DNA of 5,011 nucleotides from Candidatus Omnitrophota bacterium (GTDB lineage Bacteria > Omnitrophota > Gorgyraeia > Duberdicusellales > 4484-171), in NCBI GenBank assembly GCA_030601015.1, contig JAUVUO010000120.1:1-5011 (forward strand), given 5' to 3'. Below are positions 1 through 5,011 of this stretch, one piece after another. The notes beneath the pieces were generated by a model. It was not told the origin of the DNA and did no database searches. It saw only the letters and a program-made list of their open reading frames with translations. Position 1 is the stretch's first letter. Each line of letters starts with the position of its first letter. Position numbers and translations under genes: made by a program.

Positions 1-6
1 CGTTAA

Positions 7-711
7 ATGAAAAAAAATAATAAATATATAAAATTTATTAATTTAGATATTGTTGATTCAACTAATAATTATGCTTTCAGGCTGGCAGAGAAAGGTCAAA
101 AAGAAATTACTGTTATCCGGGCTATGAATCAGACAAATGGAAAAGGTAGGCTCATCCGTAAATGGGAATCACCCGCGGCAAAGGGAATATATGTTTCTTA
201 TTTGTTACGGCCGGACAACTCTCTTGGTGAAATATATCTTCTACCGCTAATTTTTTCTTTAGGTGTTGCCAAAGTTTTAAAACCAATAATATCAAACAAC
301 ATTAAATGGCCGAATGATGTTATGATTAATAATAAAAAAATAGCAGGTTGCTTGGTAGAAGCACGAAGTAACTCTAAAAAAGCAGACTTTGTAATTGCCG
401 GTATTGGTATTAATATAAATTCAAATCCCGAGGATATCCCACCAGCAGCGACTTCCCTCAAAATTGAAACCGGATATATTTATGATCAAAATAAAATATT
501 TGAACAATTAACAACCGAAATATTAAGCCTTTACAATAATTTCAAAAAAGGTAATATAAACATTTTGATAAAGCAGATACTGGATTTTTGTCCGGAAAAG
601 GACAAATTGATACTTTTAGAGAATCTTATGGCTATTGAAGAACTAAAAACCGAATATAACAATTTTTATAAAACCGATAATTGTCTAAATGGAGTGATAA
701 CTTTAAAATGA
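7..711 (+). CDS. birA: Biotin--[acetyl-CoA-carboxylase] ligase, monofunctional (BirA family, no HTH)
   Basis: Cytoplasmic enzyme that activates biotin with ATP to biotinyl-5'-AMP and transfers it to the acceptor lysine of biotin carboxyl carrier proteins such as AccB. Visible motifs are DSTN (residues 17-20), the biotin/adenylate loop NGKGRLIRKW (44-53), KWPNDV (100-105), KIAGCLVE (111-118) and GIGININ (132-138), in family order and spacing. At 234 aa it lacks the N-terminal DNA-binding domain of E. coli BirA, so it is probably a ligase without repressor function. The small C-terminal domain (about 195-234) is hard to recognise and seems diverged. The loop reads GKGRLI where E. coli has GRGRRG; the Arg matching E. 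coli Arg118 is kept. An in-frame TAA at 4-6 directly precedes the ATG, and the next Met (residue 40) would remove DSTN, so this start is secure. Its ribosome site lies largely outside the window. The stop overlaps the start of coaX (ATGA), indicating one transcript and coupled translation. Confidence 0.92.
   Translation: MKKNNKYIKFINLDIVDSTNNYAFRLAEKGQKEITVIRAMNQTNGKGRLIRKWESPAAKGIYVSYLLRPDNSLGEIYLLPLIFSLGVAKVLKPIISNNIKWPNDVMINNKKIAGCLVEARSNSKKADFVIAGIGININSNPEDIPPAATSLKIETGYIYDQNKIFEQLTTEILSLYNNFKKGNINILIKQILDFCPEKDKLILLENLMAIEELKTEYNNFYKTDNCLNGVITLK
691..694 (+). promoter_or_regulatory. Weak Shine-Dalgarno for coaX
   Basis: GGAG lies inside the end of birA, 13 bases before the ATG at 708. 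The spacing is longer than ideal, but it supports the ATG at 708 over an in-frame TTG at 681. Translation of coaX probably depends partly on coupling through the ATGA overlap. Confidence 0.45.
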
Positions 712-1448
712 TCGCGGTTGATATTGGAAATACTAGTTTACATTTTGTATTTTTTGATAAAAATAAAATAAAACTCAGCTTTAAATTGCTGACAAATAAA
801 GCCACTAAAGTATCAATAAAAAAGGTTTTATCAAAACACCCGACAAACCAAATATTTGTTTGTTCAGTTGTCCCTAAGATGACTAAAATTTTTCAAGAGT
901 TAAAAAAGGATAGTTCATTTAAAAAAGAAATTTTTATTGTTGGTACTGATATTTCGGTACCAATTCTATCTTTTTACGATAAAAAAAATATCGGTATGGA
1001 TAGATTAGTTGGAGGGTACGCGGCAAAAAAAATATATCCCGGGGCAAGGTTGCTTTTAGATTTCGGTACCGCAATAACTCTGGACTTTTTATCCAAAAAA
1101 GGTGATTATCTTGGAGGTATTATCTTACCCGGTATTGGTTCAACACTTAAAACTTTTTCAAATTGCGCTTTATTACCAAAAAAAATAAATTTCTCAAACC
1201 AAATGGCCGTTATACCCAAAAATACAAACGAAAGCATTAGTAAAGGGATGACAGAGGGATTTTCGTTAATGATTAATGCTTTGGTGAATAAATATAAAAA
1301 AAAAATAAAAATTTCAATCAATGAAAAGGTTATTATAACAGGGGGAGACGCAAAAATTATAATCCCTGCCTTAAATTTTCCATATGTATATGAACCTTTT
1401 CTTGTTGTGAAAGGGTTAAGAAAAATTTCAAAAATTTTTCTTGATTAA
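708..1448 (+). CDS. coaX: Type III pantothenate kinase (CoaX)
   Basis: Phosphorylates pantothenate to 4'-phosphopantothenate with ATP, the first committed step of coenzyme A synthesis, in the cytoplasm. The 246-aa product has the ASKHA-fold motifs of CoaX in order: DIGNT phosphate loop (residues 5-9), SVVP (53-56), GMDR with the probable catalytic Asp98 (96-99), DFGTAIT (118-124), GGIILPGI (136-143), the N-rich/SI..G segment (172-180) and TGGDA (211-215). Length is close to the usual ~255 aa. As known for the family, CoaX enzymes need a monovalent cation and are not feedback-inhibited by CoA; this is not visible in the sequence. The chosen start gives the typical MIAVDIGNT beginning; an upstream TTG at 681 would add nine residues without homology and lacks a ribosome site. 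The gene overlaps birA by four bases; pairing of these two cofactor genes is common in bacteria. Confidence 0.95.
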   Translation: MIAVDIGNTSLHFVFFDKNKIKLSFKLLTNKATKVSIKKVLSKHPTNQIFVCSVVPKMTKIFQELKKDSSFKKEIFIVGTDISVPILSFYDKKNIGMDRLVGGYAAKKIYPGARLLLDFGTAITLDFLSKKGDYLGGIILPGIGSTLKTFSNCALLPKKINFSNQMAVIPKNTNESISKGMTEGFSLMINALVNKYKKKIKISINEKVIITGGDAKIIIPALNFPYVYEPFLVVKGLRKISKIFLD

Positions 1449-1496
1449 ATATAACATCAATTATTTAAGTAAAAAAAAATAATTTTAACAAAATAC

Positions 1497-1524
1497 TTGA
1501 CAACTTTAACATCATGGGTAAAAT
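1497..1524 (+). promoter_or_regulatory. Sigma-70-type promoter of groESL
   Basis: A perfect -35 TTGACA (1497-1502) is separated by 16 bases from the -10 TAAAAT (1519-1524, one mismatch to TATAAT). The predicted transcription start, around 1531, falls inside the CIRCE operator that begins three bases after the -10. It is the only good promoter in the 196-base gap between coaX and groES. Confidence 0.8.
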
Positions 1525-1526
1525 AA

Positions 1527-1553
1527 TTAGCACTCTTAGGAACAGATTGCTAA
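1527..1553 (+). promoter_or_regulatory. CIRCE operator (HrcA binding site)
   Basis: TTAGCACTC, nine bases, then GATTGCTAA. The left arm matches the CIRCE consensus exactly and the right arm differs at one base (consensus GAGTGCTAA); the 9-base spacer is exact. CIRCE is bound by the heat-shock repressor HrcA, whose activity depends on GroEL. The site covers the predicted transcription start, so bound HrcA should block initiation. hrcA itself is not in the window. Confidence 0.93.
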
Positions 1554-1644
1554 AATAGACTGGTTCACATCGAAAGTTATATGCTTGATGTAGTTTTATA
1601 AAAGAAGATATTAATAGGAATAATTTAAGATAAGGAGGTATGGG
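1554..1644 (+). other. groESL untranslated leader
   Basis: The stretch between CIRCE and groES has no coding potential. It contains a weak inverted repeat (ACATC at 1567-1571 against GATGT at 1587-1591, 15-base loop) and a strong Shine-Dalgarno AAGGAGG (1632-1638), six bases before the groES ATG. No upstream CCTCC-like segment could sequester that site, so nothing suggests an RNA thermometer; control appears to be through CIRCE. Confidence 0.5.
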
Positions 1645-1932
1645 ATGAAGTTTAAACCATTGGGTGATAGGGTGTTAATTAAACCTCTTGAAGCAAAAGA
1701 GCAGACACGAGGTGGAATAGTACTACCTGAAACTGCAAAAGAAAAACCTCAAGAAGGTGAAATAATTGCTGCAGGAGAAGGTAAAAAAACAACTGATGGT
1801 AAAGTGACCCCTTTAGTATTAAAAGTTGGGGATAAAGTTCTTTATGGAAAGTATGCAGGAACTGAAATAACCATTGAAGGTGTTGAATATCTTATTGCAA
1901 GAGAAGATGATGTTTTAGGAATATTAGCATAA
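1645..1932 (+). CDS. groES: Co-chaperonin GroES (Hsp10/Cpn10)
   Basis: Forms the seven-membered lid that caps GroEL and closes the folding chamber in the cytoplasm. The 95-aa protein is of normal family length. Seen are the N-terminal [12 protein letters not shown] strand (residues 3-14), the GroEL-binding mobile loop with GGIVLP (23-28), the GEIIAAGEG turn (38-46), [15 protein letters not shown] (61-75) and the final EDDVLGIL (87-94). The start follows AAGGAGG by six bases. An ATG at 1640 gives only two codons before a stop and is not the start. It is co-transcribed with groEL, which begins 14 bases downstream, and should be induced by heat or misfolded protein through CIRCE/HrcA. Confidence 0.98.
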   Translation: MKFKPLGDRVLIKPLEAKEQTRGGIVLPETAKEKPQEGEIIAAGEGKKTTDGKVTPLVLKVGDKVLYGKYAGTEITIEGVEYLIAREDDVLGILA

Positions 1933-1946
1933 AAGGAGGATAATAA

Positions 1947-3605
<1,659 letters not shown>

Positions 3606-3632
3606 GTTTAAATAAAACTTTTTGATTATTTT

Positions 3633-3677
3633 AAACCCTCCTACTCTTTAAACGCTAAAGAGTAGGAGGGTTTTTTT
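3633..3677 (+). terminator. Rho-independent terminator of groESL
   Basis: Perfect 18-bp stem (3633-3650 with 3656-3673), five-base loop AACGC, followed by a T-run to 3677. The GC-rich core CCCTCCTACTC pairs with GAGTAGGAGGG. It begins 27 bases after the groEL stop. The stem is long and strong and should isolate the chaperonin operon from the signalling gene downstream. Confidence 0.95.
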
Positions 3678-3678
3678 G

Positions 3679-3902
3679 TTTAGAATTTAGGATTTCTTTT
3701 TTTCTTTTTATTTTTTTACGTCTTTACTTTCTATTTTCAATCCTTAAGCAACCTGCAGCCTGTTTTTTTTATTTTTTTCTTGCGCTCTCCGTTGATTTGT
3801 GTGAGATTTTTTCTCTTTATTCTGTTTTTTTCTAACTCGCTAACTTGATAACCCGTAAACTGTTTAACTTTTTCCTTTAATATTTAAGATTTAGGATTTC
3901 AG
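3679..3902. repeat. T-rich spacer with degenerate 7- and 8-base periodic repeats
   Basis: The 3606-3992 spacer holds no supportable gene. Within it are short phased tracts. Heptamers TTTAGAA/TTTAGGA sit at 3679-3692, AACCTGC/AGCCTGT at 3750-3763, and ATTTAAG/ATTTAGG followed by ATTTCAG at 3882-3902. Five consecutive octamers, each with AAC at bases 2-4 and the first reading TAACTCGC, occupy 3833-3872. A 12-base word (ATTTAGGATTTC) recurs at 3685-3696 and 3889-3900. The rest is long T/C-rich runs. Function is unknown; it resembles degenerate short tandem repeats of intergenic DNA. Confidence 0.5.
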
Positions 3903-3940
3903 GTCTAACCATTTTTTTATATAGATTTTTCATTAATCAA

Positions 3941-3949
3941 TGTTATAAT
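3941..3949 (+). promoter_or_regulatory. Extended -10 promoter for the PAS/HD-GYP gene
   Basis: TGTTATAAT matches the extended -10 consensus TGnTATAAT exactly. I see no convincing -35 hexamer 16-18 bases upstream, as is usual for extended -10 promoters. Transcription would start near 3956, giving a leader of about 37 bases before the ATG at 3993. In AT-rich DNA such matches can arise by chance. Confidence 0.45.
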
Positions 3950-3992
3950 ATATTTTAATTGAAACTTACTAAAAAAAATCCTTTATGAAATT

Positions 3993-5011
3993 ATGGTAAA
4001 AAATTTTCCACTTACACCAGTAAATGCAGATAATTTGGAGATTGGTTTTTTTAAGTATGCACTAACCCCTAAAAAACAATTTATTTCTTCTAATCAAACG
4101 TTTGTTGATATCCTTGGTTATCCATCCCAAACAAAATTATTGTGCCTAACTTTTGATGATATATTTATAAACACACACGATAAAACTGTGTTTTTAAAAC
4201 TTTTAAAATCCAATAAAATAGTAAAATCATTTGAAGTAGCCTTAAAGAAAAAAAATAAAAAAACTATTTGGGTGTCAATGACTGCTTACTGCACTTTTTC
4301 AAAAAATGATAACTTCTATATTGAAGGAATAATCCAAGATATTACTTATAAAAAAAACATGCACGATAAACTTTTAATGGAAAAAAATTTTCTTCATGGT
4401 TTATTTGATAATCTTCCGGACGCAGTCTATTTTAAAGATAGAAAAAACTGTATTATTAAGGTAAATAAATTTTATACTAAAGGTACCGGAATGAAAGAAG
4501 AGGATATTATAGGCAAAACTGACTTTGCCTTTTTTCCTTACGAACAGGCTAAAAAAATGGCCGCTGATGATAATTATGTTTTAAAGACAGGTAAGCCTAT
4601 TGTAGGAAAAATAGAAAAAACATTTTTACCATCAGGGATATGGAATCAGGTTATTACAACAAAAATCCCTATGTATGATAAGTGTGGTAATATTATCGGG
4701 ACAATGGGAACAACCAGGGATATGAGTAATTATGCTAATTCTAAAGAGCAGCGGGTAAATATGATGATACATGCGTTTGAAGTCCTAGGGAAAGCCATAA
4801 AAAAAAGGGATCCTTACACTTTTAGCCATGCTCATCATGTTGCACATATAGCAGAGAAAATTGCTAAAAATTTGGGATGGAATGAAGATGAATTGTTAGG
4901 AATAAAATTAGCAGGCGAACTACATGACTTGGGTAAAATGAGTTTTCCCGGTTTATTTAAAATATCTAACGGAATACTCATTTTACCCAAGTCATGTAGT
5001 TCGCCTGCTAA
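3993..5011 (+). CDS. PAS-PAS-HD-GYP signalling protein, probable c-di-GMP phosphodiesterase (3' partial)
   Basis: The open frame runs off the window after 339 codons. Residues ~14-118 form a PAS/PAC unit (NQTFVDILGY at 34-43, EGIIQDIT at 111-118). Residues ~131-245 form a second PAS (LPDAVYFKD at 141-149, EDIIGKTDF at 170-178, PMYDKCGNIIGTMGTTRD at 226-243). A short linker leads to the start of an HD-GYP domain: RDPYTFSHAHHV (272-283, His279 a likely metal ligand) and LHDLGKMSFP (310-319, His311-Asp312, Lys315). HD-GYP enzymes hydrolyse cyclic di-GMP; the GYP motif would lie beyond the window, so catalytic competence cannot be judged. No signal peptide or membrane segment is seen, suggesting a cytoplasmic sensor. 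ATG 3993 is the only good start after the in-frame TGA at 3960. It lacks a clear Shine-Dalgarno and overlaps a four-codon frame (3985-3999). Residues from ~329 on come from an inverted duplicate of 4908-4943 and are probably not genuine. Confidence 0.85.
   Translation, partial: MVKNFPLTPVNADNLEIGFFKYALTPKKQFISSNQTFVDILGYPSQTKLLCLTFDDIFINTHDKTVFLKLLKSNKIVKSFEVALKKKNKKTIWVSMTAYCTFSKNDNFYIEGIIQDITYKKNMHDKLLMEKNFLHGLFDNLPDAVYFKDRKNCIIKVNKFYTKGTGMKEEDIIGKTDFAFFPYEQAKKMAADDNYVLKTGKPIVGKIEKTFLPSGIWNQVITTKIPMYDKCGNIIGTMGTTRDMSNYANSKEQRVNMMIHAFEVLGKAIKKRDPYTFSHAHHVAHIAEKIAKNLGWNEDELLGIKLAGELHDLGKMSFPGLFKISNGILILPKSCSSPA
4908..5011. repeat. Terminal inverted repeat (fold-back) at the window end
   Basis: Bases 4976-5011 are the exact reverse complement of 4908-4943 (36 bp). 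After one mismatch (4944/4975), four more pairs extend the arms to 4948 and 4971, giving a 41-bp arm with one mismatch around a 22-base spacer (4949-4970). The left arm is real coding sequence for the conserved HD motif (residues 306-317 and on). The right arm therefore places antisense HD sequence in the reading frame. This is best explained as a fold-back amplification or assembly chimera at a contig end. Confidence 0.95.

Noticed and set aside
681..707. Upstream TTG start for coaX adding nine residues
   Set aside because: The extra residues lack family similarity and no ribosome site precedes the TTG. The ATG at 708 gives the canonical MIAVDIGNT start and the ATGA overlap with birA.
1106..1321. 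Antisense open frame over coaX, and similar ones over birA (198-461) and groEL (2783-2983, 3203-3511)
   Set aside because: Each lies opposite a well-supported conserved gene, shows no family motifs and has no visible ribosome site.
1420..1440. 9-bp A/T hairpin (GAAAAATTT, loop CAA) at the end of coaX as a terminator
   Set aside because: It lies inside the coding sequence, has almost no GC pairs and is not followed by a T-run; in this AT-rich DNA it is likely chance.
1567..1591. Leader hairpin in groES as an RNA thermometer
   Set aside because: It has only five pairs with a 15-base loop and does not involve the Shine-Dalgarno; CIRCE already explains heat control.
3737..3885. Open minus-strand stretch in the groEL/PAS spacer
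   Set aside because: Nearly 50 codons are open, but there is no usable start codon near its beginning, the product is a low-complexity Lys-rich string, and the openness follows from the T-rich + strand.
3985..3999. Four-codon leader frame (ATG AAA TTA TGG TAA) overlapping the PAS gene start
   Set aside because: No ribosome site or regulatory structure supports it; such short frames are common by chance.

Overview
The window is AT-rich bacterial DNA with A-tract-rich coding sequence and T-rich spacers. All five genes are on the + strand, and they form three transcription units. GroEL/GroES are typical bacterial group I chaperonins, and the groESL promoter carries a CIRCE operator, so the organism should encode an HrcA repressor elsewhere. 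The low GC and the heptamer/octamer-patterned spacer would suit an uncultured lineage of the Elusimicrobiota/Omnitrophota kind. That is a weak inference; the sequence does not fix the phylum.

Layout. Positions 7-711 encode a short, HTH-less biotin-protein ligase (BirA type). It overlaps by four bases (ATGA) the start of a type III pantothenate kinase, CoaX (708-1448). Together they form a small cofactor unit: biotin attachment and the first step of CoA synthesis. A 196-base gap holds a TTGACA/TAAAAT promoter directly followed by a CIRCE element (1527-1553) and an untranslated leader of about 110 nt. Then come groES (1645-1932) and groEL (1947-3605), 14 bases apart, each with a strong Shine-Dalgarno sequence. 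An 18-bp perfect hairpin plus T-run (3633-3677) ends this operon. The T-rich spacer that follows (to 3992) encodes nothing I can support, but it contains short degenerate 7- and 8-base periodic repeats and an extended -10 promoter. From 3993 to the window end runs the front part of a signalling protein with two PAS domains and the start of an HD-GYP (probable cyclic-di-GMP phosphodiesterase) domain.

The most striking non-gene structure is at the right edge. The last 41 bases are the reverse complement (one mismatch) of 4908-4948, which encodes the HD motif of the last gene. A 22-base spacer separates the arms. This looks like a fold-back chimera or contig-end artefact rather than biology, so the last ~11 codons of the open frame should not be trusted.

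I see no tRNA, rRNA, CRISPR array, insertion sequence or clearly undescribed system. The points most worth a second look are the terminal fold-back, the phased short repeats in the spacer, and a Gly-to-Glu change beside the nucleotide-contacting glycine of GroEL.
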